From JBFJVZ01 sp041623895 (lineage in GTDB: Bacteria > Planctomycetota > Planctomycetia > Pirellulales > Pirellulaceae), in NCBI GenBank assembly GCA_041623895.1, contig JBFJVZ010000172.1, positions 1-14,856 of the forward strand: DNA of 14,856 nucleotides, given 5' to 3'. Made by a program: the position numbers and the translations under genes. The notes beneath the pieces were generated by a model. That model saw nothing but the letters and a program-made list of their open reading frames with translations, was not told the origin of the DNA and searched no databases. Below are positions 7,263 through 13,418 of the stretch, one piece after another (position 1 is the stretch's first letter; the number at the start of each line of letters is the position of its first letter).

Positions 7263-8512
7263 TGGTTAGAAAAGCGTGGCAGCAACCAGTATTGCTTCGT
7301 TGCTTGCCGCAATTCCGTTCGCCCCAAGAGCAGCTTTTCTGTTCGTTTTCCCGATCTTCGTTCAGCGACGCCGCGCAGTCGTCCGCGGATTTGATCATCG
7401 ATCTGACGTGATTCGGCGAGCGTGACGGCAAGTCCAAGTTGATACCGGGCCTGTGGATAAATTGGCACGTTACGCGTTTGCAGAGACCAACGGTCCAGCG
7501 AAAGTGAATGCCAACCATCGCCATCCGAGTCCGGCTGGACAAACCGAGACACGTCGGCCGTGAGCAATTCGATGCCGCTGCGATGGATCTGTACGTCCAG
7601 CCGGCTGTTGTGCGGCGAGTAAAGCGCCCACGACGGCCAGTGGTCCCAATAACCCCGTCGCTCCAGAATGGGCATGACGATCGCCGAGACAATGAGCACC
7701 CGTGCCAGCGTCGCACCGCGATATCGTGGCGGACGACCAGGTTCATGTTCCGGATCTTCACGCTCGCTGGTGTTCCCGGGTCGGACAAACAAAAACCAAG
7801 CCTGGACAATCAACAGCAGATTCCAAATCAACACGCCGGCACTATGATTCAGTCCCCAAGGTCCTAAGATTCCAATCAGCGATGCATGCATCAGCATCGC
7901 AGCGCCGCCCGCCGCCGGGCGCGTGATTCCAGGAATCAGCAAGATACCGATCGCGAGTTCTGTTGCCGGAAACAGCAGTGCGATCTTGGTCCGCGCCGAG
8001 ATCTCCAAATCATCCGGCAGCCCACCGATGGGCAGCGTCAGTGTCTCCAGAAAGTCCACGCCTATGGTATGGACAAACTGGTAGTCAAATTTTCCCAGTG
8101 AGCTGTAGACGTAGATGCTGGTCGCCATCGGCACCAGCCAACGCCTCGCGGCCAGCGGTTTCATCGAAGCAAAAGCGGTCGCGTAGATTGCCGTCTGATA
8201 AGCCCAGGGTTGCATGCGATGTTGGTCAAGCACAAACAGCACGGCCAGCAGCGCCGCAATCAGCCACCACAACCTGCGGCCAGTTGTGCGGAGCAGGATC
8301 ACTGCCACAGCCGCACCGCACAGCGAAACACTGATTGCCGGCGGTGCCCACACCGGCATCGAATCGCCGCTGCCCAGCATGGGAACCAGCAGCGTCTGAT
8401 CGCCTGAAAACCAAAGCGGCGCGGTAAAGGCCAGCAAAAGAAGCAGAAATGTTGCCCAAATCTTTGGGAATTTCCAATTCTCAGCGATCGTGTTTTCGGA
8501 TTCGCTCAACAC
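7259..8512 (-). CDS. polytopic membrane protein, possibly MauE/DoxX-like, with soluble C-terminal domain
   Basis: A 417-residue protein. About eight or nine hydrophobic segments fill residues 18-290, for example IWATFLLLLLAFTAPLWF, LWWLIAALLAVLFVL, FPATELAIGILLIPGI, GVLIWNLLLIVQAWFLFV and ARVLIVSAIVMPIL. The stretch YVYSSLGKFDYQF, followed by the FPATELAIGILL helix, is reminiscent of MauE/DoxX-type membrane proteins, which are often tied to redox processes, but the match is by eye only. The last 130 residues or so are soluble and contain HRSGIELL, DSDGDGWHSLSLDRW and many Arg residues. The gene is translationally coupled to the small two-helix protein downstream. An HTTM-type membrane protein is an alternative. 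The ATG at 8512 is the first in a region without clear ribosome-binding site. Confidence 0.7.
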   Translation of the reverse strand: MLSESENTIAENWKFPKIWATFLLLLLAFTAPLWFSGDQTLLVPMLGSGDSMPVWAPPAISVSLCGAAVAVILLRTTGRRLWWLIAALLAVLFVLDQHRMQPWAYQTAIYATAFASMKPLAARRWLVPMATSIYVYSSLGKFDYQFVHTIGVDFLETLTLPIGGLPDDLEISARTKIALLFPATELAIGILLIPGITRPAAGGAAMLMHASLIGILGPWGLNHSAGVLIWNLLLIVQAWFLFVRPGNTSEREDPEHEPGRPPRYRGATLARVLIVSAIVMPILERRGYWDHWPSWALYSPHNSRLDVQIHRSGIELLTADVSRFVQPDSDGDGWHSLSLDRWSLQTRNVPIYPQARYQLGLAVTLAESRQIDDQIRGRLRGVAERRSGKRTEKLLLGRTELRQATKQYWLLPRFSNQ

Positions 8513-8647
8513 GCACCCATCCGTTTGACTTTAATGAACCACGATTCACAACAATACGACAACTGCCTAGCAGTGGCAGCTGATCGCCTGGGGCCAGGAT
8601 TGCTCGTCTTCGCGAGCATTCCGCAGCGGTAATCTACCTTTAATACC

Positions 8648-8706
8648 AGCACGACGCGCCAGCGAATCAATCTGCCGCAAACATTCACTCGCTGGCGCTT
8701 CGTGCT
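8648..8706. repeat. imperfect inverted repeat, family C
   Basis: The left arm AGCACGACGCGCCAGCGAAT and the right arm, ending CTCGCTGGCGCTTCGTGCT, are near-complementary over about 20 nt with a few mismatches and a loop of about 20 nt. The arms are GC-rich with an AT-richer loop, as in REP-like elements. No T-tract follows. Only one copy is in this window, but I believe similar CTCGCTGGCGCTTCGTGCT sequences are common in Rhodopirellula-type genomes; that is from memory and not checked. Confidence 0.6.
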
Positions 8707-8811
8707 AATGAGAACACTGTCGCGATGATTAAGGTCAATTACCGACTTCAGACGTCTCCCAGGGATTCCTCCACTAGCGGTTTGTCACAGCCAAGCATTT
8801 GGGTTCAAGTC

Positions 8812-8880
8812 ATAGCGGAAGCCGCCCCGACTTTCGGGCATTTTGACGATCAGGCCGATACTCTTGGCGAGTTCCGCTAC
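8812..8880. repeat. imperfect inverted repeat, family D
   Basis: Arms of 28 nt at 8812-8839 (starting ATAGCGGAAGCCGCC) and 8853-8880 (ending TTGGCGAGTTCCGCTAC) pair at 20 of 28 positions around the 13-nt loop ATTTTGACGATCA. The outer 9 bases of each arm (TAGCGGAA against TTCCGCTA plus a wobble-type end) match best. It lies about 56 bp upstream of the zinc-ribbon gene and could be transcribed into its leader. Confidence 0.6.
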
Positions 8881-8936
8881 CCTAAGATTAGCTTGTTACA
8901 AACCACGCGGACCCATTCAGAAGTAAAGGGCTGGTG

Positions 8937-9686
8937 ATGGACGAACGTGAATTGATAGTCGTCAGCTGCCCCAGTTGCACGCAGCGATTTCGCGTGCGTC
9001 GACAATCAGCTGGCCGGGCGGTCAAATGCCCGCATTGTGCCCAAGCTGTGTCAGTGCCCGTATCAACGTCATCCACGGCGCATTCCGAAGCGACATCGCA
9101 GGAGCGATTTCAACTGGGGCCTCCTCCACAACCAACTTCACCAGCGGCCCCAGCATCAAACGTGTCCACATCACCTACTGCGGAGCTGTCGATGCCAGCG
9201 TCATCGACTCCCATGCCGGCTGCGGCACCCGCGTTTGATCCTGCTGCTATTCAAGCGGCCCCGCAATCGCCGCAACCGCAGGCATCCCAACCGCAGGCAT
9301 CCCAACCGCAGGCATCCCAACCGCAGCGACCAGCCGAGCCTGACCCCAATCCTTTCCAGGCGTCGGCTCTTGAGTTTGCTCCGACATCGGTTGGCGGCTT
9401 ACCAATCAAACGCCGTTATCCGGCGCTGCAGATCATCCGCGTGATTTATCTGGTGATGGCCTGTTTTGTCCTCGTCGGCTGGGCCATTTATATGGCGACG
9501 ACACTGGTGATAGCGGCACGAGTCGGCGCGGTGGGCTTATGGTTTTTTGCGTCGCTGATACCGACCGCGAGCGCGGCTGCCGCTGCAACCGTGATGGTGG
9601 CGGTGGCTGAACTGATCAAATTGGCTTTGGATGTTCAATCCAACACATTGGCCACTGCCCGCAATACATCCAATCGATCCCATTAG
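8937..9686 (+). CDS. zinc-ribbon, low-complexity linker, two-helix membrane protein
   Basis: A 249-residue protein in three parts. Residues 11-34 hold CPSC-x16-CPHC, a zinc ribbon like the MJ0042 type, with four cysteines as metal ligands. Residues about 45-150 are a linker rich in Ala, Pro, Ser, Thr and Gln, including a tandem QPQAS repeat. Residues about 167-190 and 197-227 are hydrophobic helices, so the ribbon and linker probably sit in the cytoplasm on a membrane anchor. This arrangement is frequent in planctomycete proteins of unknown function. The ATG at 8937, preceded by AAAGGG, is preferred over the overlapping GTG at 8934. A specific role cannot be assigned. Confidence 0.75.
   Translation: MDERELIVVSCPSCTQRFRVRRQSAGRAVKCPHCAQAVSVPVSTSSTAHSEATSQERFQLGPPPQPTSPAAPASNVSTSPTAELSMPASSTPMPAAAPAFDPAAIQAAPQSPQPQASQPQASQPQASQPQRPAEPDPNPFQASALEFAPTSVGGLPIKRRYPALQIIRVIYLVMACFVLVGWAIYMATTLVIAARVGAVGLWFFASLIPTASAAAAATVMVAVAELIKLALDVQSNTLATARNTSNRSH
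9273..9326 (+). repeat. 15-bp in-frame tandem repeat coding QPQAS
   Basis: Three identical 15-nt units CAACCGCAGGCATCC at 9273-9287, 9288-9302 and 9303-9317 are followed by a 9-nt partial copy to 9326. The unit is a multiple of three, so changes in copy number would keep the frame and only change the linker length. The units being identical at the nucleotide level points to recent duplication by slippage. Confidence 0.9.
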
Positions 9687-9714
9687 TTTGCTGATACTTT
9701 AGTTTGCTAATACT
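9683..9714 (+). repeat. 16-bp tandem duplication across a stop codon
   Basis: TTAGTTTGCTGATACT (9683-9698) is followed at once by TTAGTTTGCTAATACT (9699-9714), with a single difference. The first copy contains the TAG stop of the zinc-ribbon gene. It is most simply a local slippage duplication. Confidence 0.85.
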
Positions 9715-9789
9715 TGCGGCCCCGCTGTCTGGTCCGTCGATGATGTAACCTAACGACTGAGTACGAAAACAACATTCAGAAGAAAGAAC

Positions 9790-10347
9790 ATGTTTGAAGT
9801 TGAACAGAAGTTTCACATCGATGACGCGGCCGCCGTCCGCAGGCAACTTGCCGAGCTGGGTGCGGCCGAGCAGCCAACCGAGGTGCACTGCGACACTTAC
9901 TACAACCATCCCTGCCGCGACTTTGCCGAAACCAAAGAAGCCTTTCGTATCCGAGATCTGGATGGCCGCCCCATGATCACTTACAAGGGTCCCAAGTTCC
10001 CTGGGGCAGTCAAAGCGCGACAGGAACTCGAATGGCCGCTGGAGCCGGGGGATCCCGACGGATCCAAGACCCACCAGCTACTCAAATTGCTCAGCTTTCG
10101 CCCCGTCACGACGGTAAAAAAAACACGCCATCCGTATCGCTTGCCCGATCCTTGGGCGGGGTTGACCGTGGTCGTGGATGAGGTCGAAAAACTGGGTTTT
10201 TTCGTGGAAATCGAGATCATGGCCGCCAATCAGCAGGGCATCGAGCCCGCAAGAAGGAAGGTTCTTGAGCTCGCCGAGCGGCTTGATTTGCGGGATGCCG
10301 AGCTAAAAAGCTATCTAACCATGGTTCTGGAGCTGGGAGTTGATTGA
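9790..10347 (+). CDS. CYTH domain protein (class IV adenylate cyclase / CyaB-like)
   Basis: A 185-residue cytoplasmic protein forming a single CYTH domain. It starts with the signature ExExK (FEVEQKF; Glu3, Glu5, Lys7). Next come DTYYNHP, AFRIRDLDG (Arg53, Arg55), ITYKGPK (Lys66), KARQELEWPL (Arg77, Glu79, Glu81), KKTRHPYRL, VVVDEVEKLGFFVEIEI (Asp130, Glu131, Glu140, Glu142) and a final KSYLTMVLEL. These charged residues line the tunnel that binds triphosphates and divalent metals. Family members include class IV adenylate cyclases, inorganic triphosphatases and thiamine triphosphatases. The single domain and LGFFVEIE motif fit the CyaB-type branch best, but which activity it has cannot be told. 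No signal peptide. It stands 103 bp after the zinc-ribbon gene; no functional link is evident. Confidence 0.9.
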   Translation: MFEVEQKFHIDDAAAVRRQLAELGAAEQPTEVHCDTYYNHPCRDFAETKEAFRIRDLDGRPMITYKGPKFPGAVKARQELEWPLEPGDPDGSKTHQLLKLLSFRPVTTVKKTRHPYRLPDPWAGLTVVVDEVEKLGFFVEIEIMAANQQGIEPARRKVLELAERLDLRDAELKSYLTMVLELGVD

Positions 10348-10354
10348 CATTTAC

Positions 10355-10385
10355 CTCCAACCTTGCCTAAGCTCTCGGGTTGGAG
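10355..10385. terminator. possible stem-loop after the CYTH gene
   Basis: CTCCAACC (10355-10362) pairs perfectly with GGTTGGAG (10378-10385) around a 15-nt loop, starting 7 nt past the CYTH stop. The following sequence is ATAATTGCC, with no T-tract, so it is a weak candidate for an intrinsic terminator and may instead be a message-end structure. Confidence 0.35.
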
Positions 10386-10479
10386 ATAATTGCCAATCCC
10401 GGATAATTTGTCGTGATTCCGTCGTGCATTCAGGTGAGACGGTGATCACTCCTGACGTTTCGATCTACTGGAGACAAAC

Positions 10480-10929
10480 ATGTTGAAAAAGATGACGAGT
10501 GTGGTTGCCGTGTTGTTGGTTGCTGGTGCAACCGTGATTGCGGCCGAAGTTGAACTGGAAGGTGTGAAGTGTGTGGTTGCTGATAAGGCCGCAAACCCAG
10601 AGAAATCTGCCGAATACAAAGACGGCAAGGTTTACTTCTGCTGTGGCGGTTGCGCCGGCAAGTTTGCCAAGACGCCCAAGAAGTTTGCCCTGAAAGCGAA
10701 CCATCAGTTGGTTGCGACCAAACAGTACGAGCAAAAGGCATGTCCTCTCAGCGGTGGCAAATTGAATCCTGAAACCGCGATCGAGATTGGTGGCACCAAA
10801 GTCTGTTTCTGCTGCAACAAATGCAAAGGCAAAGTCGAAGGCGCTGATAGCGACGAAGCCAAGTTGAAGCTGGTCTTTAGCGACAAAGCGTTCGCCAAGG
10901 CATTCAAGAAAGCAGAAGAAAAGAAGTAG
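10480..10929 (+). CDS. exported Cys-rich protein with two YHS-like halves
   Basis: A 149-residue protein. A signal peptide (MLKKMTSVVAVLLVAGATVI, likely cut after AA at 21-22) sends it out of the cytoplasm. Two similar halves follow. The first has VKCVVADK (Cys31) and DGKVYFCCGGCAGKF (Cys54, 55, 58). The second has KACPLSGGKLN (Cys88) and GGTKVCFCCNKCKGKV (Cys109, 111, 112, 115). This spacing, one Cys followed about 22 residues later by an FCCxxC cluster, is that of the YHS/TRASH type of metal-binding module. The C-terminus is Lys-rich. A role in binding or sensing copper or another soft metal in the periplasm is plausible but unproved. It is a single-gene unit: a 132-bp gap precedes it and a clear terminator follows. 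Confidence 0.85.
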   Translation: MLKKMTSVVAVLLVAGATVIAAEVELEGVKCVVADKAANPEKSAEYKDGKVYFCCGGCAGKFAKTPKKFALKANHQLVATKQYEQKACPLSGGKLNPETAIEIGGTKVCFCCNKCKGKVEGADSDEAKLKLVFSDKAFAKAFKKAEEKK

Positions 10930-10952
10930 GGCCCCGACGATCGAAAAGCCAG

Positions 10953-10981
10953 TAGCCGCCTCCCTGTAGGCGGCTATTTTT
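10953..10981 (+). terminator. intrinsic terminator of the Cys-rich exported protein gene
   Basis: TAGCCGCC (10953-10960) pairs perfectly with GGCGGCTA (10969-10976) around the 8-nt loop TCCCTGTA, followed directly by TTTTT. It lies 23 bp past the stop codon. This is the clearest intrinsic terminator in the window. Confidence 0.85.
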
Positions 10982-10997
10982 ATGCCCGCAAGCCTAT

Positions 10998-11165
10998 CTA
11001 TCGGGAGTGCGAAGCGCCTCTTTATCGGGAGGGCGAAGCTCCTGCTGAGCCGCAGTCCATCCACATGGTTGCGAGCATCAATGGAGGCGTGGTCTAGTTT
11101 ATCGGGAGGGCGAAGCTCCTCTTTATCGGGAGGGCGAAGCTCCTGCTGAGCCGCAGTCCATCCAC
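10998..11165. repeat. cluster of dispersed-repeat copies with 48-nt exact direct repeat
   Basis: Four copies of a sequence starting TATCGGGAGGGCGAAGC follow each other: near 10998 (diverged, GGGAGTGCGAAGCGCC), 11022, 11099 (short) and 11123. The segment at 11017-11064 is repeated exactly at 11118-11165 (48 nt, 101 bp apart). The full-length copies continue into TCCTGCTGAGCCGCAG and are a subfamily of the repeats at 1213-1239 and 5590-5668. All copies here point the same way, unlike the head-to-head pair at 5590-5668. No gene is evident between the terminator at 10981 and the end of the next gene at 11209. Confidence 0.8.
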
Positions 11166-11208
11166 GGTTGGGCCGGTGGACGAAGCATTTGGGATCCACA
11201 GCGTACAA

Positions 11209-11610
11209 TCACTTCGTATCGATAAAGAATCCTTTTCGTTCTCCCCGCTCGACCATGCGGCACCGAAAGCCGGGCAAGAAATCAACGATGGTATGGTTGA
11301 CCATGATGTGGCAGACACCATCGCTGACCGTCCGGGACAGCGCTCTGTAGGAGTGACAACGTGTTTTGGCCGCTGTTGTGTCAGCCGAAACAACCGCGCG
11401 GTCTTGGGCTTTATCCTGCAGCACGTCTTGGTAGCTGACCAACGACTTGGTCTCGCGGCCGGTCTGCCCCCGATTGGAGCCGCCCAGAAACATTTCAATC
11501 ACCGTCCGCTCGCGCTGCCGGGCGGACCGGCTATCAAGCACCAGACCGTCCATGTCGCCACCAACAAAGGTCAGAACGAAGTGATCGATTTCGTTCACAT
11601 TTGCGCCCAT
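11209..11610 (-). CDS. conserved-looking small protein of unknown function
   Basis: A 133-residue soluble protein. The translation reads like a real protein: HFVLTFVGGDMDGLVLDS near the N-terminus, ETKSLVSYQDVL in the middle, then VCHIMVNHTIVDFLPGFRCRM and a final GFFIDTK. No signal peptide or membrane segment is seen. I recognise no family, though an FVGGxxDG opening is seen in several planctomycete proteins of unknown function. The ATG at 11610 is preferred because GAGG lies 7 nt upstream; the frame is also open to a TTG at 11634. An overlapping frame on the other strand (11176-11742) is less protein-like. It stands alone between the repeat cluster and hisG, and transcribes in the same direction as hisG, about 240 bp after it. 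Confidence 0.6.
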   Translation of the reverse strand: MGANVNEIDHFVLTFVGGDMDGLVLDSRSARQRERTVIEMFLGGSNRGQTGRETKSLVSYQDVLQDKAQDRAVVSADTTAAKTRCHSYRALSRTVSDGVCHIMVNHTIVDFLPGFRCRMVERGERKGFFIDTK

Positions 11611-11850
11611 GATTCCGCCTCGTCGGATTCCCAATCCGCAGTAATCGATAGATTAGCTCGGAACTTTGCGTCCCATCAAAGAGTAGGCGATTTCAGCCCA
11701 AAACTCCGTCATGCTAAGAGGACAATTTCATGGAATTCATGAAAATCTGGCTGGCTCCAAGAGGAACCCCCCGTTTGAGTGGTGGACTTGTGGGACACGA
11801 TCGCCGGCGAGAACGGTTTGACGTTGCCGCAAATCTATCATTAAGCCGCT
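11611..11850. other. 240-bp gap downstream of hisG with a small palindrome and a doubtful small ORF
   Basis: Contains TTTCATG-GAATT-CATGAAA (11726-11744), a perfect 7-bp-arm palindrome. A possible 46-codon plus-strand frame (ATG at 11730, stop at 11868-11870) has AAGAGG 8 nt upstream, a good ribosome-binding site; it overlaps the 3' end of hisG and shows no known domain. In another plus-strand frame, 11779-11844 reads as a plausible protein tail ending TLPQIYH. These could be decayed coding remnants. The promoter of the 11209-11610 gene should also be here. Confidence 0.35.
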
Positions 11851-12732
11851 TCAATCGATTAGCTTGCTGATCGGGGATTCCACAATTCCCGTGGCTCCCT
11901 TGGCTTTCAGCTGGGGCACGATATTGCGGACCACGGATTCTTCCACAATCGTGATCACGTCGACCCAATCAGGATCCGAGAGCGCCGATATCGTCGGTTT
12001 TTGTAGCGCCGGCAAAATCGCCAACACGTCGTCCAAGTGCTCGCGGGCCACGTTCATCATCAACCCGACTTTTCCCTCGGCATTCAAACAGGACAGCAAC
12101 ATCAGTGAAATGTTATCCAGTTTGGTTTTCTTCCAGGGATCGGTGTAAGCATCTTTGTTGGCGATGAAACGCGTTGTGCTCTGCAGCACTTCGTCAACAA
12201 TCCGCAGATCGTTGGCCCGCAGTGAGCTGCCTGTCTCGGTGACTTCCACGATCGCGTCGGCAAGCTGTGGCGGCTTGACTTCGGTAGCACCCCAGGAAAA
12301 CTCGACACGGGCCTGAACGCCGTGCTGGGCCAGGTAACGTTCCGTCAGCCCCACCGCTTCGGTTGCGATCCGTTTGTCGGCCAGATCCTTGACCGTTTGC
12401 ACCGGCGAGTCATTGGGCACGCACAACACCCAGCGCACTGGCCGACGGCTGACTTTGGAGAACACGAGTTCGCAAATCTCGACGACATCGGCCTGAGTCT
12501 CCAGCACCCAGTCGTGCCCGGTGATGCCGGCATCCAGCACGCCTTGCTCGACATACCGGGCCATCTCTTGGGCTCGAATCAACAGGCATTCAATCTCCTC
12601 GTCATCAATCGTGGGATAATACGATCGCGACGAGAACTTGATGTTGTATCCGGCCCGCTCGAAAAGATCCGCGGTTGACTGCTGTAAACTGCCGGCGGGA
12701 ATTCCCAGCTTCAATAGATTCGGTTTGATCAT
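11851..12732 (-). CDS. hisG: ATP phosphoribosyltransferase, long form (HisG)
   Basis: A 293-residue enzyme for the first step of histidine synthesis: ATP plus phosphoribosyl pyrophosphate gives phosphoribosyl-ATP, in the cytoplasm. The N-terminal LKLGIPAGSLQQST, VLDAGITGHDWV, and ADAIVEVTETGSSLRANDLR (the phosphoribosyl-pyrophosphate-binding region) are family hallmarks. The last 75 residues or so (ISLMLLSCLNAEGKVGLMMN onward, ending VESPISKLID) form the C-terminal regulatory domain found only in the long form, which is normally feedback-inhibited by histidine and does not need HisZ. The length fits the family. It begins 3 nt after the hisI stop with no strong ribosome-binding site, so translation is probably coupled to hisI. 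Confidence 0.97.
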   Translation of the reverse strand: MIKPNLLKLGIPAGSLQQSTADLFERAGYNIKFSSRSYYPTIDDEEIECLLIRAQEMARYVEQGVLDAGITGHDWVLETQADVVEICELVFSKVSRRPVRWVLCVPNDSPVQTVKDLADKRIATEAVGLTERYLAQHGVQARVEFSWGATEVKPPQLADAIVEVTETGSSLRANDLRIVDEVLQSTTRFIANKDAYTDPWKKTKLDNISLMLLSCLNAEGKVGLMMNVAREHLDDVLAILPALQKPTISALSDPDWVDVITIVEESVVRNIVPQLKAKGATGIVESPISKLID

Positions 12733-12735
12733 CGC

Positions 12736-13119
12736 TCAGTTTTTCTTGTACACCTGCTCTGGGTCGAATAGCCGTTGGCCGACGACGCGAGGCTCATCGG
12801 CATCCGGGACCACCTGGCGAAAAAAGCAACTGCGGTAGCCTTCGTGACAGGCCGCCCCGCCGATTTGATTCACTTTGATCAACAGTGTGTCGGCATCGCA
12901 GTCAAAGAAAATCGCCTTGACTTCCTGCACGTTGCCGCTTTCTTCGCCTTTCCGCCACAACCGATCACGGCTGCGGCTGTAATAGCAGACGCGTCCCGTT
13001 TTCAAAGTTTCGGCATACGCTTGTTCATTCATGTACGCCAGCATCAGCACATCACCGGACGTATCGTCCTGTGCGATCACGGGAATCAAGTCACTCTTAC
13101 TAAAATCGGGCCCGTTCAC
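12736..13119 (-). CDS. hisI: phosphoribosyl-AMP cyclohydrolase (HisI)
   Basis: A 127-residue enzyme that opens the purine ring of phosphoribosyl-AMP in histidine synthesis. It has YYSRSRDRLWRKGEESGN (46-63), then FFDCDADTLL (Asp73, Cys74, Asp75, Asp77), which supplies metal ligands, and GGAACHEGYRSCFF (Cys91, Cys98), which completes the zinc site. There is no HisE (phosphoribosyl-ATP pyrophosphatase) domain at the C-terminus, so that step needs a separate gene. I chose the GTG at 13119 because AGGAG lies exactly 6 nt upstream and the protein then begins just before the family's conserved start (DLIPVIAQD). An in-frame GTG at 13179 would add 20 residues but lies inside an inverted repeat. It is the first gene of a hisI-hisG pair. 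Confidence 0.95.
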   Translation of the reverse strand: MNGPDFSKSDLIPVIAQDDTSGDVLMLAYMNEQAYAETLKTGRVCYYSRSRDRLWRKGEESGNVQEVKAIFFDCDADTLLIKVNQIGGAACHEGYRSCFFRQVVPDADEPRVVGQRLFDPEQVYKKN

Positions 13120-13418
13120 GACGAACTCCTGCGGGAACTGGATAAAGGCGAAGCGGTCTTGGAAAGAAGGGTCAGGCACGGGTCAGCCAGCAATAGCCCA
13201 AAGGGTGCTTCGCACGATTGGTGCCTGCCCGCTTTTTTCTGTCTGGCCGCTTTTTCTGTCGAAAGGATAACAACCCAGTCGTCGCCAGCCAACGCGGTCA
13301 AAAAAACCGGGCGAAGTGATCGGTAACGCGGTCACGGCTTCATCCTATACTGGTACCTTTCCGGGTCCATGCCCGTCGTGTTCTCAGACCATTGCCAAAT
13401 CAGGGGGAGTTGCCGGCG
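13120..13418. promoter_or_regulatory. divergent region between hisI and the glycosidase-like gene
   Basis: This 299-bp gap should carry promoters for both directions. It contains an imperfect inverted repeat, GGGTCAGGCAC (13169-13179) against GTGCCTGCCC (13221-13230), and a direct repeat of about 14 nt, CCGCTTTTTTCTGTC (13229-13243) and CCGCTTTTTCTGTC (13247-13260), with T-tracts. AGGGGGAG (13402-13409) is the ribosome-binding site of the next gene. I could not assign -35/-10 boxes with confidence. Confidence 0.45.

Larger units (their letters stand above)
8513..8936. other. 424-bp divergent intergenic region without a convincing gene
   Basis: This gap separates the divergent membrane-protein and zinc-ribbon genes. 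Short open frames exist on both strands (8506-8688 minus, 8725-8937 plus) but their translations show no recognisable domain, hydrophobic segment or conserved motif. The region contains two imperfect palindromes, listed separately, and it must also hold the promoters of both flanking genes. I could not place these with confidence. An AAAGGG at 8925-8930 is the likely ribosome-binding site of the gene starting at 8937. Confidence 0.6.

Noticed and set aside
8745..8815. tRNA-like T-loop sequence GGGTTCAAGTC at 8800-8810
   Set aside because: No matching acceptor stem, anticodon arm or D-arm could be formed around it.
8506..8937. Short open frames on both strands in the divergent gap (60 and 70 codons)
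   Set aside because: No domain, no hydrophobic segment, and they run through palindromic repeats.
10998..11165. CRISPR array
   Set aside because: Only two full copies with a 48-nt repeat, no regular spacers and no cas genes; the repeat belongs to a dispersed family.
10465..11208. Minus-strand open frame of 247 codons across the Cys-rich gene, its terminator and the repeat cluster
   Set aside because: It runs through a clear terminator and repeats (giving repeated peptide segments) and opposes a well-supported exported protein gene.
11176..11742. Plus-strand open frame of 188 codons overlapping the small unknown gene
   Set aside because: Less protein-like than the minus-strand translation, which also has a better start site; both cannot easily be real.
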